From: an uncultured Clostridia bacterium
GTDB lineage: Bacteria; Bacillota; Clostridia; Oscillospirales; Acutalibacteraceae
Direction of reading: 5' to 3'
Assembly (NCBI GenBank): GCA_937897215.1
Contig: CALCBQ010000216.1
Span: 1 to 11,120, forward strand
Length of the DNA: 11,120 nt
In this document: positions 5,818 to 11,120 of the stretch, in pieces
Layout: each line of letters starts with the position of its first letter
How positions within the stretch are numbered: the stretch's first letter is position 1
Translations under genes and position numbers: made by a program
Notes under the pieces: generated by a model
What the model saw: the letters and a program-made list of their open reading frames with translations, nothing else
Told to the model about the DNA's origin: nothing
Database searches by the model: none

Positions 5818-5873
5818 CATATCATTTTCTTAACGCCAAAACCTTCACAGGTTCGAGTCCAACAAATGATATG
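5818..5873. repeat. Dyad enclosing an inverted tRNA T-arm-like fragment
   Basis: catatcattt (5818-5827) and aaatgatatg (5864-5873) are perfect 10-bp inverted arms. The 36 bases between contain aggttcgagtcc (5849-5860), identical to the T-arm of the neighbouring tRNA but on the opposite strand (tRNA copy at 5927-5938). No complete cloverleaf can be built around it: the 3' side of the T stem and an anticodon arm are missing. It may be a tRNA relic carried in a small palindromic repeat. Confidence 0.5.
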
Positions 5874-5877
5874 AAAC

Positions 5878-5910
5878 AAAAAAGACACCTAAAAAATTCA
5901 GGTGTCTTTT
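5878..5910 (-). terminator. Terminator of the tRNA gene
   Basis: On the minus strand, directly past the tRNA CCA end, gacacct (complement of 5900-5906) pairs with aggtgtc (complement of 5884-5890) around a 9-base AT loop, followed by a T-run (complement of 5878-5883). Flanking A/T bases extend the stem. Confidence 0.85.
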
Positions 5911-5912
5911 CT

Positions 5913-5989
5913 TGGTGGACCACATAGGACTCGAACCTATGACCGTCCGGTTATGAGCCGGATGCTCTAACCAACTGAGCTAGTGGTCC
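5913..5989 (-). tRNA. tRNA with CAT anticodon, most like tRNA-Ile2 (lysidine type)
   Basis: A full cloverleaf of 77 bases with encoded CCA. The acceptor stem is GGACCAC with GTGGTCC and discriminator A. The D arm is GCTC/GAGC, the anticodon stem TCCGG/CCGGA with loop CTCATAA, and the T arm ATAGG-TTCGAGT-CCTAT. The anticodon is CAT. The body (GGACC start, TAGCTCAGTTGGTTAGAGCA, CTCATAA loop, CGGTC variable region, GGTCCACCA end) is close to what I recall of B. subtilis tRNA-Ile(CAU), whose C34 is changed to lysidine by TilS to read AUA, rather than elongator tRNA-Met. It is not an initiator, since the anticodon stem lacks the three G-C pairs of initiators. The tRNA call is certain; the isotype is likely. 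Confidence 0.9.
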
Positions 5990-6006
5990 TTTTCAGTTGC
6001 TCAAAT

Positions 6007-6035
6007 ATTATATAGTTTTTAACTCTCAATGTCAA
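6007..6035 (-). promoter_or_regulatory. Perfect consensus promoter of the tRNA gene
   Basis: Minus strand TTGACA (6035-6030), exactly 17 bases, TATAAT (6012-6007). The -10 ends 17 bases before the tRNA 5' end at 5989, so the primary transcript needs about ten bases of 5' trimming. Confidence 0.9.
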
Positions 6036-6090
6036 TACAAAATCATAATTTTGATATGTTTTTATCTTTTATATTAAGACAATAAACGAC

Positions 6091-6126
6091 AAAATCCTCA
6101 CAACATTTGTTTTCTGTGAGGATTTT
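6091..6126 (-). terminator. Terminator of the XRE regulator gene
   Basis: aaaatcctcaca (6091-6102) and tgtgaggatttt (6115-6126) form a perfect 12-bp stem with a 12-base loop. It begins seven bases past the stop codon of the minus-strand gene. The A/T ends make it usable in both directions. It separates that gene from the tRNA promoter. Confidence 0.85.
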
Positions 6127-6132
6127 TATTAG

Positions 6133-6744
6133 TTAATCTTTACTTATTACTTTTTTCTGCCATGACCATTTATGGCATTCAGGGCATTTCATATATCTTG
6201 TACGATTAACATGCATAGCCCATAAAACACTTTGATATGATGGCACATATTTGTTGTGACAATGCTTACATTCATAATATCCTGCAACCTGCTCAATACG
6301 TAGCAAGAACGGAATTGCCACCAACAGTGGTATCATACTGGATAGTACTATCACTACTTGCTTCCACTCTTCCATTGGTACTACCAATCCTATTGCAATA
6401 CCTACTGCAAAAGGTACGCATGCCATTATACCAGCAAGCAATTCCATTCGGAGCAGTCGTTTATCTGCTTCTTGTTTCTGCTTGACCATTTCAAGCAAAT
6501 TGTTTTCTAATTCTTTATTGTAATCATCCATTACTACTACCTCCCCACTTAATAAATCATTTACTGTAATGCCTAACACTTCACAAAGTTCAAGCATTAT
6601 GGATGAATCCGGCAACGATTTTCCGTTTTCCCATTTTGATATGGCTCTATCGGTAATGTTAAGTTTTTCGGCTAACTGCATTTGAGTAAGTCCGTTCTTT
6701 TTTCTGCATTCTGCTATAAACTTACCGATTTTGAGTTGGTCCAT
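6133..6744 (-). CDS. XRE-family regulator with two membrane spans and a C-terminal zinc ribbon
   Basis: A 203-residue protein. Residues 5-65 are a Cro/C1-type helix-turn-helix: KIGKFIAECRKKNGLTQ, then LAEKLNITDRAISKWENG (25-42), then PDSSIMLELCEVLGITVNDLLSG. A charged coiled-coil-like linker (75-100) leads to two hydrophobic segments (about 102-122 and 129-149), then a zinc ribbon with Cys159-x2-Cys162 and Cys187-x2-Cys190. It is therefore probably a membrane-tethered DNA-binding protein sensing something at the membrane or through metal. The start is ATG 6744, seven bases after an excellent AAAGGAGG site; an in-frame ATG six codons earlier lies upstream of that site. It has its own promoter and terminator. 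Its targets are unknown, and nothing phage-like is nearby. Confidence 0.88.
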   Translation of the reverse strand: MDQLKIGKFIAECRKKNGLTQMQLAEKLNITDRAISKWENGKSLPDSSIMLELCEVLGITVNDLLSGEVVVMDDYNKELENNLLEMVKQKQEADKRLLRMELLAGIMACVPFAVGIAIGLVVPMEEWKQVVIVLSSMIPLLVAIPFLLRIEQVAGYYECKHCHNKYVPSYQSVLWAMHVNRTRYMKCPECHKWSWQKKVISKD

Positions 6745-6766
6745 ACTATTGCCTCCTTTCATCTTC

Positions 6767-6795
6767 AGTATAGGATTTTTTGCTGTTAAAGTCTA
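6767..6795 (-). promoter_or_regulatory. Probable promoter of the XRE regulator gene
   Basis: Minus strand TAGACT (6795-6790), 17-base spacer, TATACT (6772-6767). The -35 matches four of six consensus bases. It lies 23 bases before ATG 6744, giving a short leader that contains the ribosome site. It is moderately convincing. Confidence 0.5.
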
Positions 6796-6802
6796 CAAAC
6801 CG

Positions 6803-6828
6803 TTGGTTGAGTGAGGAGTTTCAACCAA
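6803..6828. repeat. 8-bp inverted repeat between the GNAT and XRE genes
   Basis: ttggttga (6803-6810) and tcaaccaa (6821-6828) are perfect inverted arms around a 10-base centre. No T-run follows on either strand, so a terminator role is weak. Its place just upstream of the -35 of the XRE gene would also suit a regulator-binding site. Confidence 0.4.
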
Positions 6829-6836
6829 AAGTAGTG

Positions 6837-7319
6837 CTATAAATCGTATTTAAGATAAATAAGATTTTCCATAGGGCTATTATTATAGCTTTCGATTTCG
6901 TAAAAGCCGTATTTTTTATACATATTTATTGCAGTTTCAAGAAATGGCAGAGTGTCTAACAAAATATGCTTATAACCGATTTCTTTTGCTTCATCTATAA
7001 TATGTTTTACAAGAAAACCTGCTATTTTCTTACCACGGAACTGTGGTTTTACATAAAGACGCTTAAGTTCACAATTATCATTATCAATTTTTCGAAGTCC
7101 TATACATCCGGCTAAAATTCCATCAAAATATGCAAGATAAAGTCTGCCATCGGGCTCACCATATTTTCCTTCTAAATTTTCAATTTCGTGGTCATAATTT
7201 TGTAACTCTAAATAGTTTTTGAAGTTACTATCTCCCTCAATTAACATTTCTGTATATTCAGTAAACAATTCTTTGACTTCATTTTTATATGTATATGCCT
7301 TTACTAATTCAACACTCAT
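6837..7319 (-). CDS. GNAT-family N-acetyltransferase
   Basis: A 160-residue cytosolic acetyl-CoA-dependent transferase. Motif A reads LKRLYVKPQFRGKKIAGFL (85-103), with the acetyl-CoA pyrophosphate loop Q-x-x-G-x-A/G seen as QFRGKKIA. It is followed by ILLDTLPFLETAINMYKKYGF (119-139), the motif B region with Tyr134 as the usual general acid position. Length and layout are normal for the family. Start ATG 7319 has AAAGGA about six bases upstream, overlapping the stop codon of the methyltransferase gene, so it is the last gene of the MerR operon. Amine substrate unknown. It could acetylate a small toxic amine or a product of the operon, but nothing in the sequence decides this. Confidence 0.85.
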   Translation of the reverse strand: MSVELVKAYTYKNEVKELFTEYTEMLIEGDSNFKNYLELQNYDHEIENLEGKYGEPDGRLYLAYFDGILAGCIGLRKIDNDNCELKRLYVKPQFRGKKIAGFLVKHIIDEAKEIGYKHILLDTLPFLETAINMYKKYGFYEIESYNNSPMENLIYLKYDL

Positions 7320-7329
7320 ATTTAGTCCT

Positions 7330-8001
7330 TTACCAGATAAATGGAATTAAACGATATTTTACTTTTTGCTTGTATTCTTTGTAGCCATTCAGTTCTTTTT
7401 CTAAAAATTCTTCTTCGTGCTTAATTCTTTTTGCGATTATAAATGGATATGCAAGAAAAATTACGAAAGAGTATATTGAACCTAACACTATTGGCATTGA
7501 TAAAAACAAAAGCAAAGTAACGCTATACATTGGATGTCTTACCATACCATAAAGCCCTGTATCAATAACCTTTTGTCCCTCTTGCACCTCAATTGTACGA
7601 GAGAGATATGTATTTTCTCTTAACACTTCAGCATAGAGAATATATGCAATTAAAAAGATAATTGCACCTGCAATTACAACAGCTTTGGGTAAGATATACC
7701 AATTAAAGCGAACACCAAAACCTGCAACTATAAATCCTGCAAGAAACATAAGTCCGCTAAGTTTTACAACAATGTCTTGTTCTTTTTGCTTTTCTTTTGC
7801 ATCAAGTCTGGACTGTAATAATTTTGGATTTTTTGCCATCATAACGAGCCCTGCTAAAAACATTGGGACAAACAAAATCCCCATAAAGAGCCAACCATTA
7901 AAATATGCGAATGTGCCTGCAGGTAAAAAGATTAGGAGTCCTACTAAAACTACACCTAATGAAAACTTAAGGATTGCGCTTACAAATAATTTTGCCGTCA
8001 T
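7330..8001 (-). CDS. ICMT/PEMT-like membrane methyltransferase family protein
   Basis: A 223-residue membrane protein with about five hydrophobic segments. The C-terminal signature of the isoprenylcysteine carboxyl methyltransferase/phospholipid methyltransferase family is clear: TGLYGMVRHPMYS (148-160, Arg155-His156-Pro157), then AKRIKHEEEFLEKEL (190-204, Glu196/Glu197) and GYKEYKQKVKYRLIPFI (206-222). In the family these residues bind S-adenosylmethionine at the membrane face. Bacteria do not make prenylated CaaX proteins in the eukaryotic way, so the acceptor is probably a lipid or membrane-soluble small molecule. Start ATG 8001 follows the ferredoxin gene stop by ten bases. A GTG 21 bases earlier overlaps that gene and is less likely, though the ribosome site AAAGG is rather far from the ATG. 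Third gene of the MerR operon. Confidence 0.85.
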   Translation of the reverse strand: MTAKLFVSAILKFSLGVVLVGLLIFLPAGTFAYFNGWLFMGILFVPMFLAGLVMMAKNPKLLQSRLDAKEKQKEQDIVVKLSGLMFLAGFIVAGFGVRFNWYILPKAVVIAGAIIFLIAYILYAEVLRENTYLSRTIEVQEGQKVIDTGLYGMVRHPMYSVTLLLFLSMPIVLGSIYSFVIFLAYPFIIAKRIKHEEEFLEKELNGYKEYKQKVKYRLIPFIW

Positions 8002-8011
8002 AACATCTACT

Positions 8012-8758
8012 TTACCTTTCACATTTATATCTTTGTTTGCCTAGGGTTTTCTTACCATATTCTATTGCACCAGTAGGGCAATATGAAATACACGCCATAC
8101 AATGAGTACAGTTTTTATTCCACACAGGCTTGTTATTTTTGATTTCGATATTATTAAGTGGGCAGACTTTTACGCATTTGCCACAGTTTGTGCATTTATC
8201 ATCGGCATAAAAATCTTTATCTTTCACAAACATTGGGTAAAAAAGCATATTCACAGGGCCACTCATAAATTTATCTTGAATGTTGTTTCGTGGAGTTGCA
8301 AATGGCTTGTTTTCTTTGATTTGATTTGCGATGTTTTCGATTTCTTTATCTGCTTTAGTAAAGATTTTTTCGATTTCTTCTGTGGTTGGCGAATCAAACA
8401 TAGCAATATAATTTTCAGGCGTTACGACCTGTGCTGAACCCATATAGTTAAAGCCTTTTTCATTACAAAGCTTTTTATTATACTTTTCTGCGTTACCAAT
8501 TTCGCTACCACAAGTCATTACAAACCAAGTATTTTCATCATACCAGAAGTCTGTTTTTATAATCCAATCACGTACAACTCTTGGAATTCGCCAAGCGTAA
8601 GTAGGCACAACAAAAACAAGTCTGTCTTGCACAGTTATTTTGCCAGTATGGTTATTTTTTAGTTTTTCGTTAATACTTCTTAATTCGTCATTTGTAATTT
8701 TCGCGATTTGCTCTGCAACATATTTACTGTTGCCCGTGCCACTGAAATATAAAATCAT
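8012..8758 (-). CDS. EFR1-type protein: flavodoxin-like domain fused to 2[4Fe-4S] ferredoxin
   Basis: A 248-residue electron-transfer protein. The N-terminus ILYFSGTGNSKYVAEQIA (2-19) is a flavodoxin FMN-phosphate loop (SGTGNS, 6-11), and FVVPTYAWRIPRVVRDWI (49-66) is the matching second flavin contact. The C-terminus carries two full cluster motifs: Cys189, 192, 195, 199 (CTNCGKCVKVCP) and Cys217, 220, 223, 227 (CTHCMACISYCP). This is the architecture annotated as EFR1 in clostridia. It likely moves single electrons between FMN and iron-sulfur clusters for an unidentified reductase or detoxification reaction. The start ATG has GGTGA a few bases upstream and lies 12 bases after the MerR gene, so they are co-transcribed. 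The basic tail after the second cluster is short. Physiological partner unknown. Confidence 0.9.
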   Translation of the reverse strand: MILYFSGTGNSKYVAEQIAKITNDELRSINEKLKNNHTGKITVQDRLVFVVPTYAWRIPRVVRDWIIKTDFWYDENTWFVMTCGSEIGNAEKYNKKLCNEKGFNYMGSAQVVTPENYIAMFDSPTTEEIEKIFTKADKEIENIANQIKENKPFATPRNNIQDKFMSGPVNMLFYPMFVKDKDFYADDKCTNCGKCVKVCPLNNIEIKNNKPVWNKNCTHCMACISYCPTGAIEYGKKTLGKQRYKCER

Positions 8759-8770
8759 ATTTTCACCAAC

Positions 8771-9496
8771 TTATTTACAATAAACTTTTATTGCTTTGCT
8801 TACAAATTCTGCTGTGCCCACAGAATGTTTATCAATGTTATTTTTGAAACGCTCATCAGCTACATACATTTGCCCAAGACCTGCTAAAATATCGTTTTTG
8901 CAAGTATAAAAATTCTCGGTAATATAGCTTTGAAGCTTTTCTACAAGAGTTTGAGCGTCAGTTGAATCATAACTTGACCCACTATTCATACAAACTGCAA
9001 AATCTTCGAGAATATTTTCTAATCCCTCGCCCATTGCGTTGAAATTATCTTTTGAATAGTCCTTCGTTTTTTGAGAGTATTCCTTGTAAGCGTCGGTTTT
9101 ACCCCACTTTTCTTTGACTTCGTCTTTATAGTTTTCAAATTCTGTGTTATCAAATGCGTTCATAATATTTTCTCCTTTCTTGGCACTATCTATGGCAGAA
9201 ATCAATCTTTCTAATCGTTCTTTTTTAAGAACAAGAAGCTTTTTCTGTTCATTCAGTGCTTTTTCTTTGTCATAATCGGGAGCTGATAAAATGTTCATAA
9301 TGCTTTTTAGAGAAAAATCTAGTTCACGATAAAAGAGAATCTCTTGCATACGAAGAATAGAATTTTCGTCGTAATAACGATATCCTGTAAACTTATCAAC
9401 ATAAGCAGGAGTCAACAACCCTATTTCATCATAATAATGCAGTGTGCGCACACTTACACCCGTGAGTCTAGCGAACTCATTGATTTGCATTTTCAT
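8771..9496 (-). CDS. MerR-family regulator with TipAS-like ligand-binding domain
   Basis: A 241-residue activator. Residues 3-72 are the MerR winged helix: INEFARLTGVSVRTLHYYDEIGLL (5-28), GYRYYDENSILRMQEILFYRELDFSL (38-63). A dimerisation helix spans roughly 78-110. The C-terminal 120 residues fit a TipAS domain: KEKWGKTDAYKEYSQKTKDY (128-147) and the helical end LAGLGQMYVADERFKNNID. In this family the domain traps hydrophobic antibiotics or peptides and the protein then untwists a 19-bp-spacer promoter. Exactly such a promoter with a dyad lies upstream, so autoactivation of the operon is expected. Start ATG 9496 follows GTGAGGTGA; a second Met two codons later is less well placed. Relatives include TipAL, Mta and SkgA. 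The inducing ligand is unknown. Confidence 0.92.
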   Translation of the reverse strand: MKMQINEFARLTGVSVRTLHYYDEIGLLTPAYVDKFTGYRYYDENSILRMQEILFYRELDFSLKSIMNILSAPDYDKEKALNEQKKLLVLKKERLERLISAIDSAKKGENIMNAFDNTEFENYKDEVKEKWGKTDAYKEYSQKTKDYSKDNFNAMGEGLENILEDFAVCMNSGSSYDSTDAQTLVEKLQSYITENFYTCKNDILAGLGQMYVADERFKNNIDKHSVGTAEFVSKAIKVYCK

Positions 9497-9515
9497 TTAA
9501 TCACCTCACAAAAGG

Positions 9516-9546
9516 AGTATATACTATTACGCAACGTAAGAGTCAA
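9516..9546 (-). promoter_or_regulatory. MerR-type promoter and operator, 19-bp spacer
   Basis: Minus strand -35 TTGACT (9546-9541) and -10 TATACT (9521-9516) are 19 bases apart, the stretched spacing that MerR activators correct. Inside the spacer is the dyad TTACG-TTG-CGTAA (plus 9527-9539), extended by act (9523-9525) and agt (9541-9543), one base outside it on either side. The sequence is like the operators I recall for Mta/TipAL-type regulators. It lies directly ahead of the TipAS-MerR gene. Confidence 0.88.
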
Positions 9547-9553
9547 GAAAAAT

Positions 9554-10498
9554 CTATTTTTTAATGTAGTCTTTATAATCTTGATATAATTTTGTTGATT
9601 TTTCGTGCCCTGCAAACGCTTTTGAATCTGTTGGATTCATAAGTCCTAAATACTGATAACCAAGAATTTTATCAGCATAAGGAGCTACATTTTCGATTTG
9701 TTTTTGGATTCGTTCAAATGGCGCAGGAACTAACGCACTTTTATACACCATTCCTTCAAAATCAAAAAGTTCAATGTCTGCCCAAAGTTCTGAACGGCTT
9801 GCTTTATCATGAGCTTTGCGGAGCTTTTCAAAAAGTCGTTTTGTTCTGTCAACCTTTGTTTTGCGAACTCCAACTTCATCCTGATAAGCAATAAAATCAA
9901 CATCAAGCTCTGTAAGTTGACGAATAAATTTGTTATTTGCCATTACAAGATTTGTGCCATAAGGGGCTATAAGAGTTTTCTTTTCAGGAGTAAGTAAATG
10001 ACAACGAGCAGAACAAAGATTTACATAATTCATAAAATCTTTTGAATATTTAAGTATTATACAAGTTTCATCAGGGAAATACCAACCGTAAAAACTTTTA
10101 TGATGAGCATAAAGGGTTGCTAATTCTTCCATAGCGCGAAATGAACGGTCGATTACCTCTTTACTTGTAATATTCTGGCTTGCTTTTGTCCAATCGCCGT
10201 AAAATCCGTTACCTAAAAAGACTTTTATATTACAGTTATCGGCTTCTTGAAGTAATTCTTCAATAGGGTCGGCGCAAGGAATATCTGCAAAGGGAAAAAC
10301 TGACGATTTGAAATAGCACTTGTCATAAAGTGCCGTTGCCATAACTACTATATATTCCATACCTAAAGCCGAAATTTCTTTTACCTTCTGGCGCCAGTTT
10401 TCTGCTGTAAACTGGTCAATTGTGGGATTCCAATATTTACCCTCAGGGGTGTTGTGATGATGAAATTCAAAGAATGTTCCGTCAATTTTTCTGTTCAT
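9554..10498 (-). CDS. DUF4434-type TIM-barrel, putative glycoside hydrolase
   Basis: A 314-residue protein without a signal peptide, so probably cytosolic. The pattern fits DUF4434, a glycosidase-like (beta/alpha)8 barrel: GTFFEFHHHN (7-16), WRQKVKEISALGMEYIVVM (35-53), IKVFLGNGFYGDW (91-103), FYGWYFPDE (136-144), DFIAYQDEVG (201-210) and LWADIELFDF (238-247). Acidic residues at the strand ends, Glu144, Asp207/Glu208 and Glu243, are candidates for catalysis. The histidine triplet near residue 13 may bind metal or sugar. It follows a Gfo/Idh/MocA gene by 15 bases with its own AAGGTGA site, so the pair is one operon, probably for a sugar or sugar-derivative. Substrate not predictable. The stop codon lies only a few bases before the MerR -35 box, and no terminator is visible between. 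Confidence 0.78.
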   Translation of the reverse strand: MNRKIDGTFFEFHHHNTPEGKYWNPTIDQFTAENWRQKVKEISALGMEYIVVMATALYDKCYFKSSVFPFADIPCADPIEELLQEADNCNIKVFLGNGFYGDWTKASQNITSKEVIDRSFRAMEELATLYAHHKSFYGWYFPDETCIILKYSKDFMNYVNLCSARCHLLTPEKKTLIAPYGTNLVMANNKFIRQLTELDVDFIAYQDEVGVRKTKVDRTKRLFEKLRKAHDKASRSELWADIELFDFEGMVYKSALVPAPFERIQKQIENVAPYADKILGYQYLGLMNPTDSKAFAGHEKSTKLYQDYKDYIKK

Positions 10499-10513
10499 TT
10501 TTTCACCTTACAC

Positions 10514-11120
10514 TTATTCAAGATTATCGTAGTTAAGTCCTATTTGCTCACGGATTTCATCAAGAATATGCATAACATCTGATGTGGCTTTAAGCGGCAC
10601 CATTCGGCTTTCTTTAAGTCCTTCACGAATTTCTTCCGCCACGGTATCAAACTCGTCAAGGTAAGTATTCACTTTCGGACCTTTACCCTTGAATGTTTCT
10701 TTTTTCAACATAGATTTTTTGAATGTTACCCCATTCATAGCGTGATAAAGAGTTGCCTTTATTTCGCCCTTTTCCCCTTTGATTGACATTTTTTCAAAGC
10801 CCTTAAAATCGGCAATAGATGCGCTTATATTTACCTTAAAATCAGGATAAGTAAACACGATTTCTTCACTTATATCAATACCATTTTGTAAATTTCCACG
10901 ACTTTCAATTTTTTGAGGAATTCCCCAAAGACGATAAGCATAGGTTACGGGGTAAATTGTTATATCAAGGAGCGCTCCCCCTGCTCTTTTAGGGTCGCGT
11001 ACACGCTCGGCTCCATTTATGATATTCACATGATATGTAAAATCAGCGGAATGGATTTTGCCAAGTTTTTGCTCATCAATCCACTTTTTAGTTTGATTTG
11101 CAGATGGAGAAAACCAAGTC
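10514..11120 (-). CDS. Gfo/Idh/MocA-family oxidoreductase, 5' end outside window
   Basis: About 201 C-terminal residues are present; the frame stays open to the window edge. The visible start of the fragment reads TWFSPSANQTKKWIDEQKLG, followed by KIHSADFTYHV, RVRDP and GGALLDITIYPVTYAYRLWG, which is the second-domain sheet signature (GGALLD-x3-YP) of NAD(P)-dependent sugar or cyclitol dehydrogenases. The Rossmann domain and the catalytic Lys of the EKP motif lie in the missing part. An in-frame GTG at 11029 is not the start, because homologous sequence continues upstream of it. It is 15 bases upstream of the DUF4434 gene in the same orientation, suggesting joint metabolism of a carbohydrate, possibly by oxidation-assisted glycoside cleavage, which is inference only. 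Confidence 0.88.
   Translation of the reverse strand, partial: TWFSPSANQTKKWIDEQKLGKIHSADFTYHVNIINGAERVRDPKRAGGALLDITIYPVTYAYRLWGIPQKIESRGNLQNGIDISEEIVFTYPDFKVNISASIADFKGFEKMSIKGEKGEIKATLYHAMNGVTFKKSMLKKETFKGKGPKVNTYLDEFDTVAEEIREGLKESRMVPLKATSDVMHILDEIREQIGLNYDNLE

Noticed and set aside
8002..8022. GTG start for the ICMT-like protein
   Set aside because: It overlaps the ferredoxin C-terminus and lacks a ribosome site; ATG 8001 gives the usual family N-terminus. The ATG ribosome site is weak, so some doubt remains.
8102..8437. Plus-strand ORF of 111 codons opposite the EFR1 gene
   Set aside because: It is antisense to the ferredoxin domain, with no promoter or ribosome site; the EFR1 motifs on the other strand are decisive.
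10514..11029. A complete small protein starting at GTG 11029
   Set aside because: The frame is open upstream to the window edge and encodes continuing Gfo/Idh/MocA sequence, so this is an internal codon of a truncated gene.
1..11120. CRISPR array, insertion sequence or prophage
   Set aside because: No regularly spaced direct repeats, transposase motifs, integrase or phage structural genes are seen; the repeats present are short palindromes.

Overview
The window looks like chromosomal DNA of a low-GC Gram-positive anaerobe of the class Clostridia, probably Oscillospiraceae/Ruminococcaceae or a close relative. The basis is AT-rich DNA with strong AGGAGG-type ribosome binding sites, near-consensus sigma-A promoters, families typical of clostridia (EFR1 ferredoxin-flavodoxin, TipAS-MerR, XRE regulator with zinc ribbon, PF14907 nucleotidyltransferase) and short GC-rich dispersed palindromes between genes. 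The genus cannot be fixed from sequence alone.

Positions 1-3100 form a pyrimidine-base salvage block. upp (uracil phosphoribosyltransferase, minus) is transcribed divergently from a DUF523 gene (plus) whose family includes the iron-sulfur thiouracil desulfurase TudS. It is followed by a uraA-type uracil permease that has its own promoter and a ~150-nt structured leader ending in an intrinsic terminator just before the ribosome binding site. Together these suggest import of uracil, conversion of thiouracil to uracil and capture as UMP, with the permease probably controlled by attenuation. The leader resembles no riboswitch class I recognise.

Positions 3100-5712 hold an EamA-type transporter, then a tight two-gene operon from a perfect consensus promoter. 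It encodes a Ser/His S24/S26 (SipW-like) peptidase-fold protein and a PF14907 nucleotidyltransferase, joined by a TAATG stop-start overlap. This uncharacterised pair is the most system-like part of the window.

Positions 5684-6132 are an intergenic hairpin-rich zone where the two strands converge. It holds a terminator, two dyads, a perfect 14-bp-arm GC-rich palindrome, an inverted copy of a tRNA T-arm, another terminator, and a tRNA with a CAT anticodon that is most like the lysidine-type tRNA-Ile2, with a consensus promoter.

Positions 6133-11120 are all on the minus strand. In transcription order they are: a 5'-truncated Gfo/Idh/MocA oxidoreductase with a DUF4434 glycosidase-like TIM-barrel protein; a four-gene operon (MerR-TipAS regulator, EFR1 ferredoxin-flavodoxin, ICMT/PEMT-like membrane methyltransferase, GNAT acetyltransferase) with a textbook 19-bp-spacer MerR promoter and dyad operator; and a membrane-anchored XRE regulator with a zinc ribbon. 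No phage genes, transposases or CRISPR arrays were seen.
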